From assembly GCA_046346965.1 (NCBI GenBank), contig JAXMHB010000002.1, positions 62,001-126,000 of the forward strand: a stretch of DNA of 64,000 bases, in the 5' to 3' direction. Below the pieces are notes generated by a model. It did no database searches, was not told where the DNA came from, and saw nothing but the letters and a program-made list of their open reading frames with translations. Positions 1-7,741 of this stretch are shown one piece after another; positions within the stretch are counted from its first letter, which is position 1, and the number at the start of each line of letters is the position of its first letter. The translations under genes and the position numbers were made by a program. This DNA comes from JAXMHB01 sp046346965. GTDB taxonomy: Bacteria > Pseudomonadota > Gammaproteobacteria > Xanthomonadales > SZUA-5.

Positions 1-2327
1 CCCACCTCGCGCAGATACTCGTCGGCGCCGTAGCCGCTGAAGCTGAGCTTGAGTTGCGCGATCTGGCCGCGCGTCACCTGCACCGACTGCTGACGGCGTT
101 CGCCATTGGCCTGGCTCACCGTGACTCTGTAGCTGCCTTCGCTGAGCGTCAGTCGCAGCGGCGTGCTGGCATCGCCGGGCAGCGCCACGCGCTGGCCGCT
201 GCCATCGACCACTTCCTGCACCGTCGCCCAGGGCGCCGCGCTGACGACCAGCTGCCCCTGTCGCGCAGCCTCGGCGGCGGCGCGCTGCTCGGCCAGGCGG
301 CGCTCCCGCGCCTGGCCGATGGCCGCCTCGCGTGCGCTCAGCGCTGGCTGCGAGCCGAGGCCGCGCTGCGCCTGCGCGAGCAGCGCCAGCGCGCCGTCGA
401 AATCCTCCTGCGCCGCGAGTTGCTGTGCGGCGCGATCCACTGCCGTGGCGACGTCTGCGCGCGCGGCGGCATGTTCGGCGCTGCCTTGGCCGGCGCTCTG
501 CAGCGCGGTCAGATTGGCCAGCAGTTGGTCCAGGCTGGCTGCCGTGACGGGGGCCGACAACAACGCGCGATGCCGATCGATCAGTGCTGCCAGCTCGGCG
601 CCGGCGGCTTCCTCCTCGACTCGCTGCTGCAGCGCCGTCACGGCGGCACTGGCGCGCACCGCGGCGAGCTCGCGCACATCCTTGCGCGCCCGCACCAGAT
701 CGCCGGCCGCCAGCCGGTTCTCGATCTCGATGCGCGCGGCGGCCTCGGCCTTCGGCATCAGCGCCTGGAAGGCCGGGTCGCTGCCCAGGCTGCGCGCCAA
801 CTCCACATACAGCGCGAGCACGCTCTCACCGCTGGCCGGCGCCGCGCCATCGACCAGTTGCTGCAGACGGTCGCGCTTTTGCTGCACCGCCTGCGCGCTC
901 GCCAGCGACTGCGCCACGCTGGCGCGCTCGGCCTGCAGCGCGGTCAGTTCATCGACCTGCAGATCGTTCTGGAAGCGGTTGATCGACGCCAGCGCGGCAT
1001 CCGCCGCCTCCAGATTGCCCGCTGCCAGCGCATCGCGCACGCGCGCCACCGCCGCTTTGCGCAGCGCCTCAAAGGCCTGCGCGGTGTAGCTGGACTCGGT
1101 GCTGATCTTGCGCATGCGCCGCGCCGTATCGAGCGCGCTGGCACCTTTGGGCGCGAACAGATCGCCGCCCTGCAGGCGGGTGAAGAACTCGCTCTGCAAC
1201 GCATTCAGCGCCAGCAGCGTGGTTTCGTCCAGCGCTGCCGGCGCGCGCTTCTGCCAGGCCCACCAGCCGACGCCGCCGGCGGCCGCCACGGCGATCAACA
1301 CCGCCGCCACCGCCATCCAGATGCGCCGGCCGCCTTGGCGCGGAGCTGCCGGCCGCGGCTTGGCGGGCTTGGCAGGCGCGGCGCGCGACTTGCTGCGCTG
1401 ACCCTCCAGCGCGGCCTTGACATCGGCATCGCGCAGCGTGTCGAAGGAGAAGCCGAGATCGCGCAGTTGCTCCGACCACGGCGTGTCCGGGCTGAAGCGC
1501 AGCACGCGGCGCAGGCTGTCAGAGTTGACGAAGACATCGCGCAGCGCGTGAGTGAACGCCGCCATCGACTCGTAGCGGTCTTCGCGGCGCTTGGCCAGCA
1601 GGCGCTCGATGACCGGCTGCAGATCCTTGAGGTCCGGCGGCAGCTGCGGGATCGCCGCGGTCAGATGCTGCATGCACACGGCGATCGGCGTGTCGCCCTT
1701 GTACGGCGGCTGGCCGGTCAGCAGTTCGTAGAACATGACGCCGAGCGCGTACAGATCGGAGCGCCCGTCGACCTCGCCGCCGGACACCTGTTCCGGGCTC
1801 ATGTAGATCGGCGTGCCGACGATCATGTTCTCGGCGGTGATCCGCGTATGCGCGGCGGTCAGCTCGCGGGCGATGCCGAAATCGGTCAGCACCGGCACGC
1901 GGCCGCCGCGCAGCATCACATTGGCGGGCTTGAGGTCGCGATGGATGATGCCGAGCTTGTGCGCCTCTTCCAGTGCCGAGGCCACCTGGACCACCACCGC
2001 GATCGCCTCGGACACCGACAGGCCGCTCTTGAGCTTGTCGACCAACGTGCCGCCGTCCAGATATTCCATGGCGATGTACGCCACATCGCCCACTTTGGCG
2101 ATGTCGTAGATGCCGCAGACATTCTTGTGGGTGATCTTGGCGAGCGTGCGGCCCTCGCGCAGGAAGCGCTTCTCGGTGCGTTCGGGGTCGTCATCGCTGC
2201 TGGTGCGCAGTACTTTGATCGCGACTTTGCGCTCCAGCGACATCTGCAGGGCCAGATACACCGTCGCCATGCCGCCGGAGCCGATCTGGCGCAGCAGCTG
2301 ATAGCCGGGAATGTCGGGGAAGGCCAC
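1..2327 (-). CDS. Serine/threonine protein kinase with transmembrane segment and PEGA-like C-terminus (3' end outside window)
   Basis: Membrane-anchored Hanks-type kinase predicted to phosphorylate Ser/Thr in the cytoplasm and sense through a C-terminal part outside the membrane. Visible kinase motifs in order: Gly-rich loop GSGGMATV (about residues 16-23), VAIK lysine (38), HRDLKPAN (from 129), DFG (from 149), then GTPIYMSPEQ. One hydrophobic segment lies near residues 332-352. It is followed by a long Ala-rich helical region and, from about residue 680, a stretch resembling a PEGA domain. The GTG start at 2327 was chosen because it precedes the conserved PGYQLLRQIGSGG and lies 29 nt downstream of the likely transcription start set by a TACACT -10 box. 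No strong ribosome binding site is seen. The gene runs off the left edge after about 775 codons. Substrates are unknown. Confidence 0.9.
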   Translation of the reverse strand, partial: MAFPDIPGYQLLRQIGSGGMATVYLALQMSLERKVAIKVLRTSSDDDPERTEKRFLREGRTLAKITHKNVCGIYDIAKVGDVAYIAMEYLDGGTLVDKLKSGLSVSEAIAVVVQVASALEEAHKLGIIHRDLKPANVMLRGGRVPVLTDFGIARELTAAHTRITAENMIVGTPIYMSPEQVSGGEVDGRSDLYALGVMFYELLTGQPPYKGDTPIAVCMQHLTAAIPQLPPDLKDLQPVIERLLAKRREDRYESMAAFTHALRDVFVNSDSLRRVLRFSPDTPWSEQLRDLGFSFDTLRDADVKAALEGQRSKSRAAPAKPAKPRPAAPRQGGRRIWMAVAAVLIAVAAAGGVGWWAWQKRAPAALDETTLLALNALQSEFFTRLQGGDLFAPKGASALDTARRMRKISTESSYTAQAFEALRKAAVARVRDALAAGNLEAADAALASINRFQNDLQVDELTALQAERASVAQSLASAQAVQQKRDRLQQLVDGAAPASGESVLALYVELARSLGSDPAFQALMPKAEAAARIEIENRLAAGDLVRARKDVRELAAVRASAAVTALQQRVEEEAAGAELAALIDRHRALLSAPVTAASLDQLLANLTALQSAGQGSAEHAAARADVATAVDRAAQQLAAQEDFDGALALLAQAQRGLGSQPALSAREAAIGQARERRLAEQRAAAEAARQGQLVVSAAPWATVQEVVDGSGQRVALPGDASTPLRLTLSEGSYRVTVSQANGERRQQSVQVTRGQIAQLKLSFSGYGADEYLREV

Positions 2328-2362
2328 TGGGCTGGGGCAGGTGCGCGCAAAAGGACCGCGCG

Positions 2363-2368
2363 AGTGTA
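2363..2368 (-). promoter_or_regulatory. Putative -10 box of the kinase gene
   Basis: TACACT on the minus strand, 36 nt upstream of the GTG start. The same hexamer occurs upstream of rhlB (51524). No clear -35 was found. Confidence 0.35.
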
Positions 2369-2463
2369 GCACCGGGCTTTTTCGCCGCGCAGACGGAACC
2401 TTTGCACCGTCGCACAGTCAGAGCCCCGCAGGCTCAGCGCGGCCGGGCGCCACGCCGGCGCGC

Positions 2464-2469
2464 TATGCT
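2464..2469 (+). promoter_or_regulatory. Putative -10 box of the DUF2059 gene
   Basis: TATGCT in the context GCTATGCT. The same context lies before lpd (3417) and the lipid A acyltransferase (34248), suggesting a recurrent -10 form in this genome. The implied leader is about 50 nt. Confidence 0.4.
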
Positions 2470-2525
2470 TGCCGGCTTCGACCGCCGGGTGGCGGCCGAA
2501 ATTCATCGTTTTTCAGGAGATTTCA

Positions 2526-3059
2526 ATGCTTTCTGCTTTGCTGCTGGCTGCCAGCCTGACCGCCACCGAACCGGCCCAGCCGGCCAGCGACGCCCACATC
2601 GATGCCGCGATGAAGCTGATCGCCGCCTCGCGTACCGATCAGACCTTCGATCAGATGAAGGATCCGACCGGCCCAATGGTGCAGAACACCATCGCCCAGT
2701 TCAAAGGCTGCGAATCGGCCAAGCCGGTGCTCGATGAATTCGCGCAGAAGATGGCCGAGGTCAAGTTCACCGACGCGCAGATCGAAGAAGTGCGGCGCGA
2801 TGTGGCGGCCGTCTATGCCGACGTGTTCACCGAACAGGAATTGAACGAACTGACCAAGTTCTTCACCTCCGATCTCGGCAAGAAGATGCTCGATCGCACC
2901 CCGGAAGTGATGCAGCGTGCCGCGCAGGCCTCGCAGGCGCGCACCCAGTCGGTGATGCAGAAGGCCGGCGAGATCGCGCAGGGCTTCGGTCCGCGCCTCG
3001 AAACCGCCTACGGTCTGTGCCAGACGCCGCCGCCGGGCGAAGGCCAGCCGCAGCAGTAA
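2526..3059 (+). CDS. DUF2059 domain exported protein
   Basis: Small protein of 177 residues, probably periplasmic, function unknown. The start is the ATG at 2526, preceded by CAGGAGA at a good distance (ending 2520); a longer frame upstream has no such site. The N-terminus is a short hydrophobic signal-like stretch (about residues 1-15). The rest is helical and charged. A segment around residues 95-140 (VYADVFTEQELNELTKFF and following) has the pattern of DUF2059 proteins. The region downstream holds a dispersed repeat, so the gene is probably transcribed alone. Confidence 0.8.
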   Translation: MLSALLLAASLTATEPAQPASDAHIDAAMKLIAASRTDQTFDQMKDPTGPMVQNTIAQFKGCESAKPVLDEFAQKMAEVKFTDAQIEEVRRDVAAVYADVFTEQELNELTKFFTSDLGKKMLDRTPEVMQRAAQASQARTQSVMQKAGEIAQGFGPRLETAYGLCQTPPPGEGQPQQ

Positions 3060-3125
3060 GCGTTGCCGCGCCAGCGGGCAGGCCCCGCTGGCGCTACGGA
3101 AGCTCTCGCCAGACAGGCTGCGTCT

Positions 3126-3313
3126 GTGCAAAAGCGGGACCCGGGACCCGGGATGCGGTTCAAACCAGCCATGCGGCGCCTGCGTCGCACTGTCGCCGTC
3201 GGCGCGCTTACTCGGGCGGCAAACAGGTACCCGCGACGGTGCAAGGAAGCGCGGCAGTGTTGGTCCCCTGACCCCTGCCCCGCTCCTGGCTCCACGCACC
3301 CATGTTTGGCAAG
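3126..3313. repeat. Dispersed inverted-repeat element, copy A
   Basis: This fills most of the gene-free stretch 3060-3451. The left arm starts GTGCAAAAGCGGGACCCGGG; the right arm contains GTGTTGGTCCCCTGACCCC and CCCCGCTCCTGGCTCC, followed by CCCATGTTTGGCAAGAG. An internal segment, GGCGCGCTTACTCGGGCGGC at 3198, recurs in copy B on both strands. Two GGGACCC heptads at 3137-3152 match a longer heptad tract at 23845. No reading frame in it looks coding. The gap 3060-3125 also holds a short GC hairpin (CCAGCGGG/CCCGCTGG). Confidence 0.7.
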
Positions 3314-3416
3314 AGATTCGTCAACACATATGCGCGCACCTCAGCCGCGTCGGTGCATACGAATGCGCCGCAACCATCCCGAATCGGCACGTACCTGAGA
3401 GCGCCTCGCAGGCGGC

Positions 3417-3422
3417 TATGCT
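3417..3422 (+). promoter_or_regulatory. Putative -10 box of lpd
   Basis: TATGCT in GCTATGCT, 30 nt upstream of the GTG start; the implied leader is about 23 nt. The -35 is weak. Confidence 0.4.
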
Positions 3423-3451
3423 TGCGCGTCCCTCTTGATGGAGTCGTCGCC

Positions 3452-5200
3452 GTGGCCAAGCTCGAGATCCGCGTACCCGACATCGGCAGTTACAAGAACG
3501 TGCCGGTGATCGAATGGCTGGTCAAGGTCGGCGACAGCGTGCGCAAGGACCAGGGTCTGCTGACGCTGGAATCCGACAAAGCTACGATGGAAGTGCCCGC
3601 CAGTGCCGCCGGCACCGTGCTGGAACTCAAGGTCAAGGTTGGCGACAGCGTGTCCGAGGGCAGCGTGATCGCCGTGATCGAGGCCGCCGATGCCGCCGCG
3701 CCGGCCCCCAAAGCAGTCCCCGCCACGCCCGCAGTGACGCCGGTCGCCGCGCCTGCAGCGCCGGCGCCGGCCGCCGTTCCCGCCGGCAGCGATCTGCAGT
3801 GCCAGCTGCTGGTGCTGGGCGCCGGTCCCGGTGGCTACACCGCTGCATTCCGCGCCGCTGATCTCGGCATGGACGTGATTCTGGTCGAGCGCTATCCGGC
3901 CCTCGGCGGCGTGTGTTTGAACGTGGGCTGCATTCCGTCGAAGGCACTGCTGCACGCGGCGCGGGTGATCGACGAGGCGGCGCATTTCGCCGAGCTCGGC
4001 ATCGAATTCGGCACGCCCAAGATCGACCTCGACAAGCTGCGCGGCTTCAAGAACAAGGTGGTCGGCAAGCTCACCGGCGGTCTGGCCGGCATGGCCAAGC
4101 AGCGCAAGGTGCGCGTGGTCCAGGGCAGCGGCAGCTTCAGCTCGCCGCACACCGTGCGCGTCGAGACCGCCGAGGGCGCCCAGACCATCCGCTTCGAGCA
4201 GGCGATCATCGCCGCCGGTTCACAGGCGGTGAAACTGCCCGGCTTGCCGTGGGGCGATCCGCGCCTGATGGATTCCACCGACGCGCTCGATCTGGCCGAC
4301 GTGCCGAAGAAATTGCTGGTGATCGGCGGCGGCATCATCGGTCTGGAAATGGCCTGCGTGTACGACGCCCTCGGCAGCGAGGTCACCGTGGTCGAGCTGT
4401 CCGATCAGCTGATGCCGGGCGCCGATCCGGACCTGGTGCGCCCGCTGCAGCAGCGCATCGGCAAACGCTACGGCGGTATCCATCTGAAGACCAAAGTGAG
4501 CGGCGTGACCGCCCAGGCCGACGGCCTGCTGGCCACCTTCGAAGGCGACAAGGCGCCGGCGCCGACGCTGTATGACCGCGTGCTGTGCGCTGTGGGCCGC
4601 ACGCCGAATGGCAAGAAGATCGGCGCCGAAAACGCCGGCGTGGCCGTCAGCGAGCGCGGCTTCATCGCCGTCGACAAACAGATGCGCACCCATGTGCCGC
4701 ACATCTTTGCCATTGGCGATCTGGTCGGCCAGCCGATGCTTGCGCACAAGGCCAGTCACGAGGGCAAGGTCGCTGCCGAGGTCGCCGCAGGCCATAAGAC
4801 CGAGTTCGTCGCCCGCGTGATCCCGAGCGTGGCCTACACCGATCCGGAAATCGCCTGGGTCGGACTGACCGAGGCCGAGGCCAAGGCGCAGGGCATCGAG
4901 GTCGGCGTCGGCAAGTTCCCTTATGCCGCCAGCGGCCGCGCCATCGGCATCGATCGCACCGAAGGCTTCACCAAGTTGATCTTCGATGCCAGCTCGCACC
5001 GCATCCTCGGCGCCGGCATCGTCGGCCCGAACGCCGGCGATCTGATCAGCGAGACCGCCCTGGCCATCGAAATGGGCTGCGATGCTGCCGACATCGGCCT
5101 GACCATCCATCCGCACCCGACGCTGAGCGAGTCGGTGGGCATGGCGGCCGAGGTATTCGAGGGCACCGTTACCGATATCTACGTGCCGAAGAAGCGCTGA
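3452..5200 (+). CDS. lpdA: Dihydrolipoyl dehydrogenase with N-terminal lipoyl domain
   Basis: E3 flavoenzyme that reoxidises dihydrolipoamide with NAD+ in 2-oxoacid dehydrogenase complexes. The 582-residue protein has an N-terminal biotinyl/lipoyl domain (about 1-78, with lipoylated lysine K43 in ESDKATME), an Ala/Pro linker (about 78-112), an FAD-binding GAGPGG (123-128), the redox disulfide GGVCLNVGCIPSK (C155, C160) and the C-terminal HPHPTLSE base region (about 553-560). Start: GTG at 3452, with GGAG eight bases upstream and MAKLEIRVPDIG matching the family's N-terminus; a longer frame begins inside the upstream repeat. Fused lipoyl-E3 enzymes are known in this lineage. The aceE/aceF partners are not in the window. 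The LprI-like gene starts 1 nt after its stop. Confidence 0.95.
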   Translation: MAKLEIRVPDIGSYKNVPVIEWLVKVGDSVRKDQGLLTLESDKATMEVPASAAGTVLELKVKVGDSVSEGSVIAVIEAADAAAPAPKAVPATPAVTPVAAPAAPAPAAVPAGSDLQCQLLVLGAGPGGYTAAFRAADLGMDVILVERYPALGGVCLNVGCIPSKALLHAARVIDEAAHFAELGIEFGTPKIDLDKLRGFKNKVVGKLTGGLAGMAKQRKVRVVQGSGSFSSPHTVRVETAEGAQTIRFEQAIIAAGSQAVKLPGLPWGDPRLMDSTDALDLADVPKKLLVIGGGIIGLEMACVYDALGSEVTVVELSDQLMPGADPDLVRPLQQRIGKRYGGIHLKTKVSGVTAQADGLLATFEGDKAPAPTLYDRVLCAVGRTPNGKKIGAENAGVAVSERGFIAVDKQMRTHVPHIFAIGDLVGQPMLAHKASHEGKVAAEVAAGHKTEFVARVIPSVAYTDPEIAWVGLTEAEAKAQGIEVGVGKFPYAASGRAIGIDRTEGFTKLIFDASSHRILGAGIVGPNAGDLISETALAIEMGCDAADIGLTIHPHPTLSESVGMAAEVFEGTVTDIYVPKKR

Positions 5201-5201
5201 T

Positions 5202-5642
5202 ATGAGCACGCACCGCATCCGCTGCACGCTGGCCGCGGTGGGCCTGGCCATGCTCACGCTCGGCGCACCGGCCTGGGCCGAGGACGAGCATCCGATCGAC
5301 CAGGCGCTGTCGGCCTGTCTGGAAACGCCCGAGGGCATGAGTACCCACGGCATGCGCGCGTGCCTGGATACCGCCAATGCCGAATGGGATCGCGAGCTCA
5401 ACCGGATCTGGAAGGATCTGATGCGCGAGCTGCCGGCCGAGGCGCAGACCGCGCTGCGGGCCTCGCAGCGACAGTGGCTGAGCTTCCGGGATGCCGAGAT
5501 TGCGGCGCTGGAAGCGGCCTACGGTCAGATGGACGGCACCATGTACCTGGTGATGCTGGCGGATGCCGTGGTCACCTTGACCCGTGATCGTGTGCGCCAG
5601 CTGGATGCCCTGCTGGAGGCGCAGCGATCGAGCGCGCAATAG
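5202..5642 (+). CDS. LprI-family (DUF1311) exported protein
   Basis: 146 residues with a clear signal peptide (hydrophobic about 9-24, cleavage likely after APAWA). The mature part has the LprI/DUF1311 layout: spaced cysteines (ACLE near 38, ACLD near 54), AEWDRELNRIWKDL, then SQRQWLSFRDAEIAALE. LprI of Mycobacterium inhibits lysozyme; a similar envelope role here is inference. It begins 1 nt after lpdA and is probably cotranscribed with it. Confidence 0.8.
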   Translation: MSTHRIRCTLAAVGLAMLTLGAPAWAEDEHPIDQALSACLETPEGMSTHGMRACLDTANAEWDRELNRIWKDLMRELPAEAQTALRASQRQWLSFRDAEIAALEAAYGQMDGTMYLVMLADAVVTLTRDRVRQLDALLEAQRSSAQ

Positions 5643-5643
5643 G

Positions 5644-5649
5644 CATACT
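5644..5649 (+). promoter_or_regulatory. Putative -10 box of the universal stress protein gene
   Basis: CATACT, directly after the previous stop codon and 27 nt before the ATG. No convincing -35. Confidence 0.3.
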
Positions 5650-5676
5650 CCGCGCAAAGACCCACGGAGCTCCGCC

Positions 5677-6195
5677 ATGACCACCGCCGCGCTACAGCTG
5701 CCCGCCGCCGACCAGGAATGTCTGCGCATCCGCGATGACATCGGTCGTCTGACCTCGATCCTGCTGCGCTCGGGGCCGGCCGCCGAAGCCGAGACCCCGC
5801 GCATCGTGGTCGCCATCGACGGCACCGCCATCGGCCTCGATCTGGTCGAGCAACTGCTGAAATGGCGGCGCCAGGGTTGGCATTTCGATGTGCATCTGGT
5901 GATCGTGCACGACTATCTGGGCAAGGAAGCGGCCGAGCGCCTGCTGGAAGAGGTGTGTCTGAAGGACAGCGCCGAGGTGCGCGCGGCGCTGACGGTGGCC
6001 GAGATGGCGCACACGCTGCATGTGCTGATGGGCAATCCGGCGCCGGCGATCCTGGAGCGCGCCGATGAGCTGGACGCAACCTTGATCCTGATGGGCACGC
6101 GCGGCCACGGTCCGATCGGCAGCGTGCTGCTGGGCTCGGTGGCTTACAAGGTGGTGCACGGCGCCAGTCGCCCGGTCACCCTGGTGCGCGCCTGA
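5677..6195 (+). CDS. Universal stress protein (UspA family)
   Basis: 172 residues, cytoplasmic. The start ATG at 5677 has GGAG at 5666-5669. An N-terminal extension of about 40 residues precedes the fold proper, which begins at PRIVVAIDGTA. The C-terminal ATP-binding signature is present: LMGTRGHGPIGSVLLGS, then the family ending RPVTLVRA (G-x2-G-x9-G-S spacing). Single-domain Usp proteins bind ATP and support stress survival; the partner is unknown. The -10 box upstream suggests its own transcription unit. Confidence 0.85.
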   Translation: MTTAALQLPAADQECLRIRDDIGRLTSILLRSGPAAEAETPRIVVAIDGTAIGLDLVEQLLKWRRQGWHFDVHLVIVHDYLGKEAAERLLEEVCLKDSAEVRAALTVAEMAHTLHVLMGNPAPAILERADELDATLILMGTRGHGPIGSVLLGSVAYKVVHGASRPVTLVRA

Positions 6196-6266
6196 AGCAC
6201 GGAGGGCGTTGAGCATCGGGTCGCTTTTGCGGCCCGTAGTATCGGCGCCATTCCGAGCAGGTCTGC

Positions 6267-6935
6267 ATGATCGCGCGCATCCTCTTTCTGCTGCTGCTGG
6301 TCCTGAATGTCGCCGCTGGCGCGTGGTGGTCGCTGCGCCCGGCGCCGCCGCCGGAGGCCTTCAGCGCCGCCGATCCCGGCGTCAGCGCGCTGGTGCTGCT
6401 GCACGAGCGCGACGCCAACGCGATGTCGGCCGCCGCCGCGGCGGCCAGCGTGGCCGCGGCACCGGCCGATCCCAGCGCGCCGCCGCGCGTGTGTCAGTCG
6501 CTGGGGCCCTTCGAGACCGAGACCGATATGCGCCGTGCGCTGGAACTGTTGACGCCGCAAACCGCGCGCATCCAGTTCCAGGAGAGCAGCGTGGACATGC
6601 CACGCGGCTATTGGGTGTATCTGCCGGCCTACAACGACCGCGATGCGGCGCTGAAATCCGCGCGCCAGCTGAATGCGGCGGGCGTGCGCGACTACTACGT
6701 GGTCACCGCGGGCGATCACGAGAACACCGTCTCGCTGGGTCTGTTCCGGGAACGCGCCAACGCTCAGCGCCGCCAGGCACAGATCGCCGCGCTGGGCTTT
6801 CCCGCACGCCTGGAGGAACGCACCGAAGTGCAGCGGCGCTACTGGGTGGACTACGAGATCTCCGGCTCCGCCCCCGATCTCGGCGGTCTGCCAGGCTCGC
6901 GCGAGCTGACGGTCAAGCCGATTCCGTGCGGCTAA
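6267..6935 (+). CDS. SPOR domain membrane protein
   Basis: 222 residues. An N-terminal hydrophobic segment (about 3-20) anchors the protein in the inner membrane or acts as a signal. A low-complexity Ala/Pro linker follows to about 75. The C-terminal part has two SPOR-like beta-alpha-beta units: CQSLGPFETETDMRRALELL and YYVVTAGDHENTVSLGLF-RERANAQRRQAQIAALGF. SPOR domains bind denuded glycan strands at the septum, so a cell-wall or division role is likely. The TAGTAT at 6237-6242 could be its -10. The following hydrolase may be cotranscribed. Confidence 0.75.
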   Translation: MIARILFLLLLVLNVAAGAWWSLRPAPPPEAFSAADPGVSALVLLHERDANAMSAAAAAASVAAAPADPSAPPRVCQSLGPFETETDMRRALELLTPQTARIQFQESSVDMPRGYWVYLPAYNDRDAALKSARQLNAAGVRDYYVVTAGDHENTVSLGLFRERANAQRRQAQIAALGFPARLEERTEVQRRYWVDYEISGSAPDLGGLPGSRELTVKPIPCG

Positions 6936-7036
6936 CCCCGAGCAGCGCACGCGCCGGTGACGCTCGTCGCAGAGCACTGCTGCTGGCCATCGCCGCGCTG
7001 CCGGCATGTCACTGGGCGACCAGGGAGGACGACGCA

Positions 7037-7681
7037 ATGCCAAGCCCGGAGAGCGATGTGCTGCTGCTGCACGGCATCTGGATGCGCCGCAGCATCACGC
7101 TGCGACTGGCGCAGCGCCTGCGGGCCGCCGGTTACCGCGTCCACGCCCTGAGCTACGCCAGCGTCACCGCGCCCTTCGCGGCGCACCACGCGCGCATCGA
7201 TCAGGCCTTGGCCACCGTCGATCCGGCGCGCACCCACTTCGTCGGCCACAGCCTGGGCGGCCTCGTGGTGCTCGACTACCTGCGCACCCGCAGCGAGCGC
7301 TACCCGCACGCACGCGCGGTGTGCCTGGGCTCGCCGCTGTGCGGCAGCGAAATGGCCGAGCGCCTGCGCCGGCTGCACCTGGACACGCTCGGCATGGGCC
7401 AGGCACGCCACATCCTGCTGCAAGGCCTGCCCGAATGGACCGGCCCGCAGGCCGTCGGCGTCATCGCCGGCGATCTGCCGTTGGGCTGGAACGTGCTGCT
7501 CGGGCGCCTGCCCAAGCCCAACGATGGCACCGTCGCCGTCCGCGAAACCCAGCTGCCCGGCATCCGCGATCATCGCGTCGTCCATGCCAGCCACACCGCC
7601 CTGTTGTTCTCCGACACCGCCGCGCGCCTGTGCATCGAGTTCTTGCAGCATGGGGCGTTTCAGGGGCCGGCGAGCGCGTGA
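7037..7681 (+). CDS. Alpha/beta hydrolase, lipase/esterase-like
   Basis: 214 residues with an alpha/beta-hydrolase core: VLLLHGIWM at the N-terminus (oxyanion region), nucleophile elbow THFVGHSLGGLVVLDY (GHSLG, the Ser being the likely nucleophile) and a C-terminal His in VVHASHTALLF. The chosen ATG has a strong GGGAGGA seven bases upstream. An alternative GTG at 6926, overlapping the end of the SPOR gene, would add 37 residues ending in a lipobox-like LPAC, so an anchored form cannot be excluded. The substrate is unknown; the lack of a lid insertion suits a small esterase or lipase. Confidence 0.8.
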   Translation: MPSPESDVLLLHGIWMRRSITLRLAQRLRAAGYRVHALSYASVTAPFAAHHARIDQALATVDPARTHFVGHSLGGLVVLDYLRTRSERYPHARAVCLGSPLCGSEMAERLRRLHLDTLGMGQARHILLQGLPEWTGPQAVGVIAGDLPLGWNVLLGRLPKPNDGTVAVRETQLPGIRDHRVVHASHTALLFSDTAARLCIEFLQHGAFQGPASA

Positions 7682-7741
7682 GTGGGGCGAAGAGGATTCC
7701 GGCGTGGGTCGGAATACGCATTCGGCTACAACCTGCGGCGA

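Noticed and set aside
3302..3451. N-terminal extension of lpdA starting at ATG 3302
   Set aside because: It would begin in the repeat flank and run through the promoter; the GTG at 3452 matches the family N-terminus and has a ribosome binding site.
6196..6266. tRNA gene between the Usp and SPOR genes
   Set aside because: The gap is about 70 nt, but no cloverleaf arms or TTCRA-type T-loop could be drawn.
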